A stretch of 64,000 nucleotides of DNA from NC2004 sp050874905 (GTDB lineage: Bacteria; Bacillota; Clostridia; Lachnospirales; Lachnospiraceae). A program made the position numbers and the translations under genes. A model generated the notes under the pieces. It worked only from the letters and a program-made list of their open reading frames with translations, was not told the DNA's origin and did no database searches. Below are positions 32,389-40,373 of the stretch, one piece after another (position 1 is the stretch's first letter; each line of letters opens with the position of its first letter). The DNA is taken from assembly GCA_050874905.1 (NCBI GenBank), contig JBNMLP010000002.1:62001-126000 (forward strand), in the 5' to 3' direction.

Positions 32389-32757
32389 ATGAGAGAAACA
32401 ACAAGAAACCATAGATATGAATATGATAGAAGAGCTGTCAGAAGCATCCGTCAAAAGAAGCTGCAGAAGATCACACATATTATGATGATCCTGCTTCTTC
32501 TTATTCTTACAACCGGTTTCGTAACCGGATTTCATAAAGCAGGGAAGTCAGAGACTTCCCCAAAACATGAAAAATATTTTACCAGTATTGAGATCCAGGA
32601 AGGAGATTCCCTCTGGAGCATTGCAGAAGATAACATGACAGAAGAGTACGCCAGCGTAAAGGACTACATCAAAGAAGTAAAGCGTATGAATCAGCTTTCT
32701 TCCGATCAGCTCACGAAAGGATGCTATATTGTTATTCCACATTACACCGTGGATTAG
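32389..32757 (+). CDS. yneA: YneA-like SOS-induced cell division suppressor with LysM domain
   Basis: This 122-residue membrane-anchored protein has a basic cytoplasmic N-terminus (about 1-25), one membrane segment (about 27-46), a short linker, and an external LysM module (about 66-120; QEGDSLWSIAEDN and GCYIVIPHY). Bacillus YneA has the same layout and sits beside lexA. It delays septation after DNA damage. The start is the ATG at 32389 with GGGAGGG upstream; an in-frame ATG-like codon at 32365 lies inside the second LexA box. The promoter is LexA-controlled. Assignment rests on architecture, context and operator rather than strong sequence identity. Confidence 0.82.
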   Translation: MRETTRNHRYEYDRRAVRSIRQKKLQKITHIMMILLLLILTTGFVTGFHKAGKSETSPKHEKYFTSIEIQEGDSLWSIAEDNMTEEYASVKDYIKEVKRMNQLSSDQLTKGCYIVIPHYTVD

Positions 32758-32777
32758 CAGCACCCTTTGTTCAGAGA

Positions 32778-33863
32778 TTATTCCTTATTTTCGCGAAGTA
32801 CCACTTTTCCGGCTGCACTTCTTCGCCTGTTTTCCTGAATGGCAGCATAGTGCCGTCTTGTGGTATTTACATCCTTATGGCCAAGAACATCGGCGACCAG
32901 ATAGATGTCACCGGTTTCTTGATAAAGAGCAGTACCGTAGGTACTTCTCAATTTGTGCGGTGTAATTTTCTTTAGTGTGGTAACGGTCTGTGCATACTTT
33001 TTGACCAGTTTTTCGATAGAGCGTACCCCCATCCGCTTGTGCTGCATAGAGAGAAACAGGGCTTCTTCATGTCCCGGAAGAGGATTCTCGTTCTTTCTTG
33101 TTTCAAGGTAATCGAGCAGTACCGTTCGCACTTCATCGCCAAAATAAATAATGGATTCATTGCCACCTTTTCTGGTGATCTTTACCCCGTTATTCTCAAA
33201 ATCCAGATCAGATACATTGATTCCTACACATTCCGATACACGGATACCTGTTCCAAGCAGCAGTGTCATAATAGCAAGATCCCGTTCCTTTGTTTTAGAA
33301 TGATACCGCTTTTGGTTCGCAGTCAGTTTATCCCCGGTTTCTACTTCATCTAAAAGACGCGCCACCTCATCCACATCAAGACGTATGATCGCCTTTTCGT
33401 GAATTTTAGGTGTATCCACGAGAGAAGCCGGATCACTTTCTATTTTCCCACTTTGATATAAATAGTGATACATACTGCGAAGTGTAGAGAGCTTGCGCTT
33501 TAACCCGGATTCTGAATTGATGATGGCATCCTTTGTATCCATAAGATCAATTTCATCTAAGGATGCATCTTTATGGTACATGCGTACCCAGGTCAGATAT
33601 TCATGAATATCATCCACCGTTTGTTCTTCCATAATATGAAGTGGTATGTCATGCATCGTCAGATCTTTACACATAGGATTGTTCCGCAGAATGAAGGTAA
33701 AATATGTTTTCAGATCCTGCGCATAAGCGAGTCTGGTACGTGGCTGTTTGATTCCTTCCATACTGCGAAAGAACGAAGCACAGAACTTCGGCAGTTCTTT
33801 TAATGCCAGACGTATCTTTACTTCGTATTCTTTATTTTTTTCTTCATGATAATTCTCAGACAT
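32778..33863 (-). CDS. XerS-like tyrosine recombinase
   Basis: This 361-residue site-specific recombinase has a core-binding domain at about residues 25-150 and a catalytic domain at about 160-345. All catalytic residues are seen: R208 (GTGIRVSE), K232 (TRKGG), H303 and R306 (TPHKLRSTYG), H329 (LGHKD) and the nucleophile Y339 (RRHYA). The length and several stretches, such as KERDLAIMTLLLGTG and RSIEKLVKKY, resemble streptococcal XerS (about 356 residues). XerS acts alone at difSL, unlike the shorter XerC/XerD pair. No phage or conjugative genes lie near. GGAGGTG precedes the ATG. A 34-bp near-palindrome lies 21 bases upstream. A role in chromosome dimer resolution is inferred. Confidence 0.85.
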   Translation of the reverse strand: MSENYHEEKNKEYEVKIRLALKELPKFCASFFRSMEGIKQPRTRLAYAQDLKTYFTFILRNNPMCKDLTMHDIPLHIMEEQTVDDIHEYLTWVRMYHKDASLDEIDLMDTKDAIINSESGLKRKLSTLRSMYHYLYQSGKIESDPASLVDTPKIHEKAIIRLDVDEVARLLDEVETGDKLTANQKRYHSKTKERDLAIMTLLLGTGIRVSECVGINVSDLDFENNGVKITRKGGNESIIYFGDEVRTVLLDYLETRKNENPLPGHEEALFLSMQHKRMGVRSIEKLVKKYAQTVTTLKKITPHKLRSTYGTALYQETGDIYLVADVLGHKDVNTTRRHYAAIQENRRRSAAGKVVLRENKE

Positions 33864-33884
33864 AGTAGTGGTACACCTCCATAT

Positions 33885-33918
33885 AACTATTCGCTAAACA
33901 CAAGTTTAACGAATAGTT
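33885..33918. repeat. 34-bp inverted repeat upstream of the recombinase gene, candidate dif-like site
   Basis: AACTATTCGCTAAAC at 33885-33899 and GTTTAACGAATAGTT at 33904-33918 are reverse complements with one mismatch, spaced by ACAA. The total size and arm layout fit a tyrosine recombinase core site (two binding arms around a short exchange region). It lies in the 5' leader of the recombinase gene. An RNA hairpin or a repressor operator are alternatives. Confidence 0.7.
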
Positions 33919-33933
33919 GAAACTGTTTTTTCT

Positions 33934-33962
33934 ATTATACTGTATTTTACATGGTTTTACCA
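33934..33962 (-). promoter_or_regulatory. Probable promoter of the recombinase gene
   Basis: On the minus strand a perfect TATAAT lies at 33939-33934. The -35 at 17 bases (TGGTAA) is poor. The inverted repeat would start about ten bases after the transcription start. Confidence 0.5.
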
Positions 33963-34059
33963 CCTGTTTTTTTAGTTTTGCTGTATTTTCATTTGGGACT
34001 GTTTTGTGATATGCTACTATACAGTATATGATTGATTTTTGTAAGGAGGCTTTTTCATT

Positions 34060-34797
34060 ATGAATATGCAAAAGGCATTGAGCTATACCCGTCAGGCAAT
34101 TGAGGATTATCATATGATATCAGATCATGATGTCATTGCAGTGGGATTATCCGGCGGCAAAGACAGTTTTACTTTGCTTTCTGTTCTGGCACGATTACAG
34201 ACATTTTATCCCCATTCCTTTACCCTTCATGCCATTACCGTTGATCTCGGCTTTTCAAATCAGAATTTTGATGAAATCACAGAGTTTTGTGAATCCCTTG
34301 CTATTCCCTATCATATTGTAACGACACAGATTGCCGATATTGTATTTGAGAAACGAAAAGAATCCAATCCCTGCTCATTATGTGCAAAGCTTAGAAAAGG
34401 TGCACTCAATCAAAAAGCCTTAGAACTTGGCTGTAACAAAATTGCGTATGCCCATCATATGGACGATGTCATTGAGACAATGTTTTTATCGTTATTATAC
34501 GAAGGACGTTTCTCCACCTTTTCTCCTGTCACAAAACTTGACCGTACGAAACTTACCCTGATCCGTCCTATGATCTATATTCCGGAATACGAAGTGATTG
34601 GATTTACCAAACGTATGCAGTTTCCTGTTGCGAAAAATCCTTGTCCGGCAGACGGATATACGAAACGGGAATCGGTAAAACAATTACTTCATCAGTTAGA
34701 ACAAAAAGATCGTCATTTGAAAAAACGTCTATTTCATGCCATTGTCACCGGTTCTACCGAGGACTGGAAATTGGATCGTAATGATATATCCATATGA
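34060..34797 (+). CDS. TtcA-like tRNA thiolation enzyme (PP-loop ATPase)
   Basis: This 245-residue member of the TtcA/TilS PP-loop superfamily adenylates a tRNA base for thiolation. The PP-loop is SGGKDS near residue 31. The paired cysteines CSLC near 105 and the further Cys near 196 (KNPCPADG) are the iron-sulfur/sulfur-transfer residues of the TtcA group; TilS lacks them. 2-thiocytidine at position 32 is the E. coli product; the product here is not proven. AAGGAGG lies ten bases before the ATG. It stands alone on the + strand inside the mixed-orientation island. Confidence 0.85.
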   Translation: MNMQKALSYTRQAIEDYHMISDHDVIAVGLSGGKDSFTLLSVLARLQTFYPHSFTLHAITVDLGFSNQNFDEITEFCESLAIPYHIVTTQIADIVFEKRKESNPCSLCAKLRKGALNQKALELGCNKIAYAHHMDDVIETMFLSLLYEGRFSTFSPVTKLDRTKLTLIRPMIYIPEYEVIGFTKRMQFPVAKNPCPADGYTKRESVKQLLHQLEQKDRHLKKRLFHAIVTGSTEDWKLDRNDISI

Positions 34798-34845
34798 AAA
34801 AACTGTCATAACCGATCAAACTATGTTTGACCAGTTATGACAGTT
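34796..34845 (-). terminator. Long hairpin terminator between convergent genes
   Basis: AACTGTCATAAC at 34801-34812 pairs perfectly with GTTATGACAGTT at 34834-34845, and TCAAAC pairs with GTTTGA inside. On the minus strand it is followed by a T run, so it mainly serves the kinase-like gene. It may also stop ttcA transcripts. Confidence 0.75.
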
Positions 34846-34916
34846 ACACATTCTTTTTCATATACTTAATATAAAATTATAGGTTGTTCACATACTTCCT
34901 ATATGAATATATGCTC

Positions 34917-35534
34917 TTATGCTTTATTTCTCTGAGCAAAAGCCGCAATAACCTCTACCGTTTGATCAATTCCTAAATGGCTGCTGTTGATGGTCAAGTC
35001 ATAGTTTTTAATATCTGCCCATTTAGAACTGGAATAATAGTTATAGTAGCTGGCGCGCTGCTTATCCTTCTTATAGATCATATCCTTTGCTTTCGATTCA
35101 CTCAATTCATATTTTACGCTGATTCGTTTGATGCGATCCTCTAATGGTGCTTGAATAAATACATTTAACACATTGTCATAGTCCTGTAATGCATAATCAG
35201 CACAACGTCCAACAATTACACATGGACCTTCGTCTGCAATCTTTTTAATCGTATCAAATGCAGCTAAAAATACTTTATGATTAAGTGGCAGATCATATCC
35301 GTTGTTACTGTATCCTAAAGAATACGGATCCATAACAAGAGAATAAAGAAAACTGCTGGATGGTTTCTCATCAAAGTTCTCAAAAATCTCTTCACAAAGT
35401 CCACTTTCTTTTGCAGCACGTTTTAATAAGTCTTTGTCATAAAAAGGAATTCCCAGTTTTAAAGACAGTTTTTCACCAATCTCACGTCCACCACTTCCAA
35501 ATTGTCTTCCGATTGTAATAATTTTGTCACTCAT
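34917..35534 (-). CDS. Cytidylate kinase-like family protein
   Basis: This 205-residue P-loop kinase-like protein opens with ITIGRQFGSGGREIGEKL, the modified P-loop of the cytidylate-kinase-like family. It contains DKDLLKRAAKESG, the VGRCADYAL element near residue 100, and the basic KRISVKYELSESKAKDMI lid region. True CMP kinases (Cmk) differ in the lid. The substrate is unknown. It has an independent promoter and terminator. Confidence 0.85.
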   Translation of the reverse strand: MSDKIITIGRQFGSGGREIGEKLSLKLGIPFYDKDLLKRAAKESGLCEEIFENFDEKPSSSFLYSLVMDPYSLGYSNNGYDLPLNHKVFLAAFDTIKKIADEGPCVIVGRCADYALQDYDNVLNVFIQAPLEDRIKRISVKYELSESKAKDMIYKKDKQRASYYNYYSSSKWADIKNYDLTINSSHLGIDQTVEVIAAFAQRNKA

Positions 35535-35620
35535 AATGCATGCCTCCTGTCTATTATGTAAGCTACCTCCACATATTAAATACGTTTCGTTTGGTTCTTT
35601 GTATTTAGTTTCATGCCATT

Positions 35621-35649
35621 ATTATAGCATTTGTTATGCAAAATGTCTA
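35621..35649 (-). promoter_or_regulatory. Promoter of the cytidylate kinase-like gene
   Basis: On the minus strand TAGACA at 35649-35644, 17 bases, then TATAAT at 35626-35621 with a TG extension. The palindrome TAGTTT-C-AAACTA just upstream (35648-35660) overlaps the -35 and could be an operator. Confidence 0.8.
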
Positions 35650-35694
35650 GTTTCAAACTAAAAATATGTTAGTTATACTACATAATATACAAAG

Positions 35695-35733
35695 AAAAAG
35701 CAAACGACAGAAACCATGGTGTCATTTGCTTTT
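35695..35733 (-). terminator. Terminator after the LCP gene
   Basis: On the minus strand AAAAGCAAATGACA pairs with TGTCGTTTGCTTTT (one wobble) and is followed by a T run. The symmetric A/T flanks could let it work on both strands. Confidence 0.8.
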
Positions 35734-35780
35734 CTTCTTTTCTTTTTTCATTTCCAATATACTCGGATGAAAATTTTAAT

Positions 35781-36869
35781 TTAATTTCCGGATGCTTCCG
35801 TTGTCGTACTATCTTCCACCGGCTTTTGATATCCGGCTATTTTATCAGCAATTTCTTTCACCTTACTGCTTGGTTCATAGGTTTTATAACCCAATACTTC
35901 TTTATGGAGCGTGATCATATCATTTAAGTAATTAGTCCCTACAACAATATCAAGTTTTTTGCTTTTATCGGCAGCACACCAGTCTTTTGCTGCGATCACA
36001 TGATAGGGGAATCCCTCACTTTTCTCAATGTCATAGGAAGCCACGTTTTTGGCAAGTCCTAATAATTCGGTTGAGGAAAGATTAGTGTAAATATAATCTG
36101 TCATCTCATTTACAATAGATACCAGAGTAGAAACATCGGTACTCTTCGCCTTATTCAACATTTCATTTAAAACGGTACGCTGACGCTCCGTACGTTTTAA
36201 ATCACCACCGGAAGTATAACGGATTCTACAGTAAGCAACTGCCTGAGAACCGTTCAATGTCTGTTTTCCAGGACCATTGATATAGCTGACCTGATTAAGA
36301 CCAGACTCGCGATTTAAACTTCTAACATATCCGTTTACCCATTTTACTTCATCTTCCTGTACATCGATCGTCACACCACCTAACAAGTTGATTGCTTTTT
36401 CCAACGCCACAAAATTAACGGTAACAAACTTCTGGACATCCATATCAAAATTGGTGTTGATCGTACTTAAGGCAAGCTCATAGCCATTATAAGAATAGGC
36501 ATGTGTCAGCTTGTCCATACCATGATCCGGAATATCCACATACGTATCGCGGTATAACGAAAACAAATTCACTTTATTGGTATTTCCATCTACATGTGCG
36601 ATCATGCAGACATCGGTACGGTTCCCTTTTCCCAATGACTTGTCTCTGGCATCCACTCCAAATAGAGCGATGTCATAGGACTTGTCGTCCTCGTCTTTTT
36701 CCAGAACCACATCTTTGTTTTTTTCAATCTTTACTTCCTTTTTGGCATCCGGTCGTTTGATCTTTGCATTAAGCTTATAGAAATAAACGCCAGCTAATAC
36801 CCCGATCAATACAATTGGAATGATAAGAAATAATAAATATTTTGCTTTGAATCTTTTTTTCTTTTTCAT
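35781..36869 (-). CDS. LytR-CpsA-Psr (LCP) family cell wall glycopolymer transferase
   Basis: The 362-residue protein has a basic N-terminus, one membrane anchor (about residues 10-30), and an extracytoplasmic LCP domain (about 60-310). Characteristic features are DIALFGVDARD near 66, the SLYRDTYVDIP motif near 103 with the lipid-phosphate-binding arginine, and RTERQRTVLNEM near 227. LCP enzymes attach undecaprenyl-linked polymers such as teichoic acids or capsule to peptidoglycan. AGGAGG precedes the start. It is separated from rluD by a hairpin. Confidence 0.93.
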   Translation of the reverse strand: MKKKKRFKAKYLLFLIIPIVLIGVLAGVYFYKLNAKIKRPDAKKEVKIEKNKDVVLEKDEDDKSYDIALFGVDARDKSLGKGNRTDVCMIAHVDGNTNKVNLFSLYRDTYVDIPDHGMDKLTHAYSYNGYELALSTINTNFDMDVQKFVTVNFVALEKAINLLGGVTIDVQEDEVKWVNGYVRSLNRESGLNQVSYINGPGKQTLNGSQAVAYCRIRYTSGGDLKRTERQRTVLNEMLNKAKSTDVSTLVSIVNEMTDYIYTNLSSTELLGLAKNVASYDIEKSEGFPYHVIAAKDWCAADKSKKLDIVVGTNYLNDMITLHKEVLGYKTYEPSSKVKEIADKIAGYQKPVEDSTTTEASGN

Positions 36870-36910
36870 AATAGATCCTCCTAATGTACCTATGTTTTAC
36901 TTCCTCTAAG

Positions 36911-36952
36911 AAGCATCTTCGCAAATATAGCAATACTTCCTATGAGATGCTT
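36911..36952 (-). repeat. Inverted repeat between rluD and the LCP gene
   Basis: AAGCATCT at 36911-36918 and AGATGCTT at 36945-36952 are exact reverse complements, 26 bases apart. No T run follows on the minus strand, so it is a weak terminator or attenuator candidate. Confidence 0.4.
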
Positions 36953-36988
36953 TGATATATTAGAATAATGTACACCGTATTCTTTTTA

Positions 36989-37903
36989 TCACAGATTCTT
37001 TCTTAATTTTTCAATTAGATCAGAAAAATAATCCGGTAATGGGGAATCAAATTCCATATATGTGCCTGTTGTCGGATGAATGAATCCTATTATTTTAGCA
37101 TGCAGGCACTGCCCATTGGTCTGAAATGGCTGCTTTGCACTTCCGTAGATCGTATCTCCGACCAATGGGTGATGAATACTTGCCATATGCACCCGGATCT
37201 GATGCGTTCTTCCGGTTTCTAATCGACATTCAATCAACGTATACGCCCCAAACCGTTCTAATACTTTATAATGTGTAACGGCTCGTTTTCCATTCTTATA
37301 ATTGATCGCCATTTTTTTACGGTCGTTCGGACTTCTGCCAATTGGGGCATCTACACAGCCTTTCTCTTCCTTGATATTGTCCTTTACAAGAGCAATATAC
37401 CTTCTGGTGACAGAATGTTTTTTTAACTGTTCAGCAATACACTGGTGTGCTTTATCATTTTTACATACGATCAAAAGTCCTGTCGTATCTCGATCAATCC
37501 GATGAACAATCCCCGGACGCAGTTCTCCATTGATCCCACTTAAGTCATTTTTACAATGGAACAGCAACGCATTCACCAAAGTTCCTGATTCATGTCCTGC
37601 ACTGATATGAACTACCATACCCTTTGGCTTATTGACGACCAATACATCCTGATCCTCATAAACAATATCAAGCGGAATATTCTCTGGCTTAATATCAACT
37701 TCCTTTGGTGCGGGAAATACAACCTGAATCTCATCATTTGCCCGTAACTTGTAATTAGCTTTGCAAGGCTTATTGGAAATCGTCACACAGCCGTCTTTGA
37801 TCAATTTTTGAAAATACGATCTGGTATAAGCATCATAATGCTCGGAAAGTGCTGCATCCAGACGTTTTCCCTGTTCTGATTCCGTAATGTTCCAACTTTC
37901 CAT
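36989..37903 (-). CDS. rluD: RluA/RluD family 23S rRNA pseudouridine synthase
   Basis: The 304-residue enzyme has an N-terminal S4 RNA-binding domain (about residues 10-75; GKRLDAALSEHYDAYTRSYF). The catalytic domain follows, with the nucleophilic aspartate in HRIDRDTTGL near 139, and CRLETGRTHQIRVHMASI near 230. RluA, RluC and RluD relatives are hard to separate; the S4 domain and lspA neighbour favour the RluD-like YlyB type. The ATG shares a base with the lspA stop (TAATG), so translation is coupled. Confidence 0.92.
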   Translation of the reverse strand: MESWNITESEQGKRLDAALSEHYDAYTRSYFQKLIKDGCVTISNKPCKANYKLRANDEIQVVFPAPKEVDIKPENIPLDIVYEDQDVLVVNKPKGMVVHISAGHESGTLVNALLFHCKNDLSGINGELRPGIVHRIDRDTTGLLIVCKNDKAHQCIAEQLKKHSVTRRYIALVKDNIKEEKGCVDAPIGRSPNDRKKMAINYKNGKRAVTHYKVLERFGAYTLIECRLETGRTHQIRVHMASIHHPLVGDTIYGSAKQPFQTNGQCLHAKIIGFIHPTTGTYMEFDSPLPDYFSDLIEKLRKNL

Positions 37904-38418
37904 TATGCCTTTTCCTCACTTTTTTCTGGTTCTTTCTGGAGCAAATAGGAAAGAACAAACAATACTGCTCCCAAGGTGACATAAATATCTGCTATATTAA
38001 AAACAGGAAAATCAATCCGTTTCACATAAAGGAAATCAATCACATAATGATGCAGCATACGATCCAACATATTTCCAAGTGCACCACTTGCGATCATGAT
38101 CAGGGAAAGCTTTAACACAATGGTCTGTTTCCGATAGGGAATCTTAGCATACCACAGGAAAATGGCAACTAAAACTACCACCGTCACAATCACCAAAAAT
38201 GTTGTTTTCCCGCTTAATATCCCCCATGCAGCTCCTTGGTTTTCCAGATAAAACAATTCAAACCAGTCATGAAAAAATGTACGTGGCAATTGCCCTTTCA
38301 AATGGGAAACCGCCCATGTTTTGCTGAGTTGATCGATTCCAAGTAAGAGAAAAAAGCAAAAAAGTGAAGCGAGATGAAGCAGCATAATCTTCCACGCTTT
38401 ATTCTCCGTCTGACTCAT
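37903..38418 (-). CDS. lspA: Lipoprotein signal peptidase
   Basis: This aspartic protease cleaves prolipoprotein signal peptides. The 171-residue protein has four membrane segments. The two catalytic aspartates are seen in GNMLDRMLHH and in FNIADIYVTLG. The start is the ATG at 38418 with GGAGG at 38432-38428, overlapping the aroB 3' end by 20 bases. A longer reading from 38439 lacks a ribosome site. Several lipoproteins in this window are plausible substrates. Confidence 0.94.
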   Translation of the reverse strand: MSQTENKAWKIMLLHLASLFCFFLLLGIDQLSKTWAVSHLKGQLPRTFFHDWFELFYLENQGAAWGILSGKTTFLVIVTVVVLVAIFLWYAKIPYRKQTIVLKLSLIMIASGALGNMLDRMLHHYVIDFLYVKRIDFPVFNIADIYVTLGAVLFVLSYLLQKEPEKSEEKA

Positions 38419-39511
38419 TTTTATATTCCTCCAAAACAATTCTTATATCCTGATCGTTAACCTGTCTTGTAATAAAGGCATGTCCAATTTGATCGATCAG
38501 AATAAACTTGATCTTTCCGGCACACATTTTTTTATCAGATTTCATCGTCTCAATTACTTTTTCCACATCATAATCCCGGATCATTGGACATTCAAATGCA
38601 CGAATCATATGTTCAATAGCATTCCGATCACTTTCTGTGATCTCCCCCATATTACATGCGATCCTTGCAGCTAATATACTTCCTACTCCTACACATTCTC
38701 CATGCAAATAACGGAAATCTGTTAATTTTTCAATGGCATGTCCCAACGTATGACCAAAGTTTAACAGAGCACGTACACCTTTCTCTTTCGGATCCTCTTC
38801 TACGATAACTCGCTTATTGTCACAGCTTTGGTAGATCATCTGTTTGATCACGGTCGGTTCTAATACAAGAATTTCATTCATATGCCGCTGTAGCCATGTA
38901 AAGAATGATGCGTCATGAATAATACCATACTTCACCACTTCTCCCATGCCGGATAAAAATTCTCTCCGGTTTAACGTAGATAACGTTGCCGTATTGATAT
39001 AGACAAGTTTTGGCTGATGAAATGCACCAACCATATTTTTATAAGAGTCAAAATCCACTCCTGTTTTTCCACCAATACTGCTATCTACCTGCGCCAACAA
39101 ACTGGTTGGAATCTGGATAAAATCAATTCCGCGCAAATAGGTTGCTGCAGTATATCCGGTCAGATCACCAACCACACCGCCACCTAATGCTACCATTATA
39201 TCACGGCGTTCAAAGTGTTCCTCGATCAAATGAGTATATAATTCTTTGACGGTATCAAGATTCTTCTGTGCTTCTCCGGCTGGAAATACAAACGTTGACA
39301 CATGGGCACATGCCTCTTCAAACAGAGCTGATACCTCATCCAGATAATGCTTTGCAACATGAGAGTCAGATACAATCATTACCTTACGATCTGCAAGTTC
39401 CAGACAAGTGCAGGAATCGATCAATTCAGAAAAATCAGATGCAAACACAATATCATAAAGGGGAAGATTATTCTGTTTGACGATCATAACCTGAGTATTT
39501 GTATAATTCAT
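38399..39511 (-). CDS. aroB: 3-dehydroquinate synthase
   Basis: AroB converts DAHP to 3-dehydroquinate, the second step of the shikimate pathway. The 370-residue enzyme shows the NAD-binding GGGVVGDLTGYTAATYLRG near residue 108 and DSSIGGKTGVD near 141. The zinc-binding histidines lie in NFGHTLGHAIE near 245 and nearby. It precedes lspA with an overlap. No obvious promoter lies in the short gap after the divIVA terminator. Confidence 0.95.
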   Translation of the reverse strand: MNYTNTQVMIVKQNNLPLYDIVFASDFSELIDSCTCLELADRKVMIVSDSHVAKHYLDEVSALFEEACAHVSTFVFPAGEAQKNLDTVKELYTHLIEEHFERRDIMVALGGGVVGDLTGYTAATYLRGIDFIQIPTSLLAQVDSSIGGKTGVDFDSYKNMVGAFHQPKLVYINTATLSTLNRREFLSGMGEVVKYGIIHDASFFTWLQRHMNEILVLEPTVIKQMIYQSCDNKRVIVEEDPKEKGVRALLNFGHTLGHAIEKLTDFRYLHGECVGVGSILAARIACNMGEITESDRNAIEHMIRAFECPMIRDYDVEKVIETMKSDKKMCAGKIKFILIDQIGHAFITRQVNDQDIRIVLEEYKNESDGE

Positions 39512-39535
39512 ATATTTTATCCTTTCTTTTTGCTC

Positions 39536-39585
39536 ATAAAAAAAGTTACTACCAAAGGCATCAACAGAAACCCTTGTAGTAACTT
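39536..39585 (-). terminator. Terminator between divIVA and aroB
   Basis: On the minus strand AAGTTACTAC (39585-39576) pairs with GTAGTAACTT (39552-39543) and is followed by a T run. It ends only about 25 bases before the aroB start. Confidence 0.8.
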
Positions 39586-39597
39586 ATTGTGACATGA

Positions 39598-40350
39598 TTA
39601 TTCAACAGAATGCTGCAATGTCTCCTCATTGAAACGTTCTGCTGCATTTAAATAATCCAGATTGTTCATTGTAGAATTGGCTTCAAAAGAAGCATTTTCC
39701 TGATTACCGTCAAGTGATTCATAGTTAATATTGGATTCTGAAGTCGCACTAAAGCTTACGGAAGCTGCTGCTTCATTGTTGCCGGCTTCTAAAACATCCT
39801 TCTCGGATTCGTTCTCTGGAATCGGCATAGTATCAGCCAAAGAAGCCGCTGCGTTATTGGTCTCCTCCTCACTTAACTTCTGAAAAGCAAGCAGATCCTC
39901 GGTCTGAATCTCAAAACGCGAACCATTTAACAATTCAATCTGTTCCTGGATCAGCTTATTAAACTGGGCTTTATATCGTACATATTCCTGCATCAGACCA
40001 ATCGTTTTACCATGTACAGCTTCCAATTCTGCTTTGGAATCAGAGGTATAGGTAGCAGCACGGTTCTCCGCTTCCCGGATAATACTGTCCGCTTTCAGCT
40101 TTGCTGTCTGGATTGTTTCATCCGCAGTCTTCTCTGCTAAGATCAATGCCTTCTGTAACGATGTCTCAATCGTTTTGTAATGCTGTAATCCATTGTTTAA
40201 GGTACGGATCTGATCCTGATATTCAACATTCTGCGTATAAAGATCTTTGTAAGCCTGATAAAGCTCCTGCAGATAATCATCCACTTCCTTCTTATCATAA
40301 CCTCGTCCCTTTTCAAACTTCTTATCAAGGATTTCTTCTGGTGACATCAT
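39598..40350 (-). CDS. divIVA: DivIVA domain cell division protein
   Basis: This 250-residue coiled-coil protein senses negative membrane curvature at poles and septa. The conserved N-terminus is MMSPEEILDKKFEKGRGYDKKEVDDYLQ in pattern, and long heptad helices follow to about residue 145. The C-terminal 90 residues are acidic, disordered and Asn/Ser-rich. AGGAGG lies before two ATG codons. It is last in the HlyD-like/ylmE/sepF/divIVA group, followed by a terminator. Confidence 0.92.
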   Translation of the reverse strand: MMSPEEILDKKFEKGRGYDKKEVDDYLQELYQAYKDLYTQNVEYQDQIRTLNNGLQHYKTIETSLQKALILAEKTADETIQTAKLKADSIIREAENRAATYTSDSKAELEAVHGKTIGLMQEYVRYKAQFNKLIQEQIELLNGSRFEIQTEDLLAFQKLSEEETNNAAASLADTMPIPENESEKDVLEAGNNEAAASVSFSATSESNINYESLDGNQENASFEANSTMNNLDYLNAAERFNEETLQHSVE

Positions 40351-40373
40351 GGCAACTTCCCTCCTATGTGTAA

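Noticed and set aside
32778..33863. Tyrosine recombinase as part of a prophage or integrative element
   Set aside because: No phage, conjugation or cargo genes, no tRNA target and no second att copy are visible; its neighbours are native housekeeping genes and the protein looks XerS-like.
34060..34797. TtcA-like gene as tRNA lysidine synthetase TilS
   Set aside because: The CxxC pair after the PP-loop and the short length without the TilS C-terminal domain favour the TtcA group.
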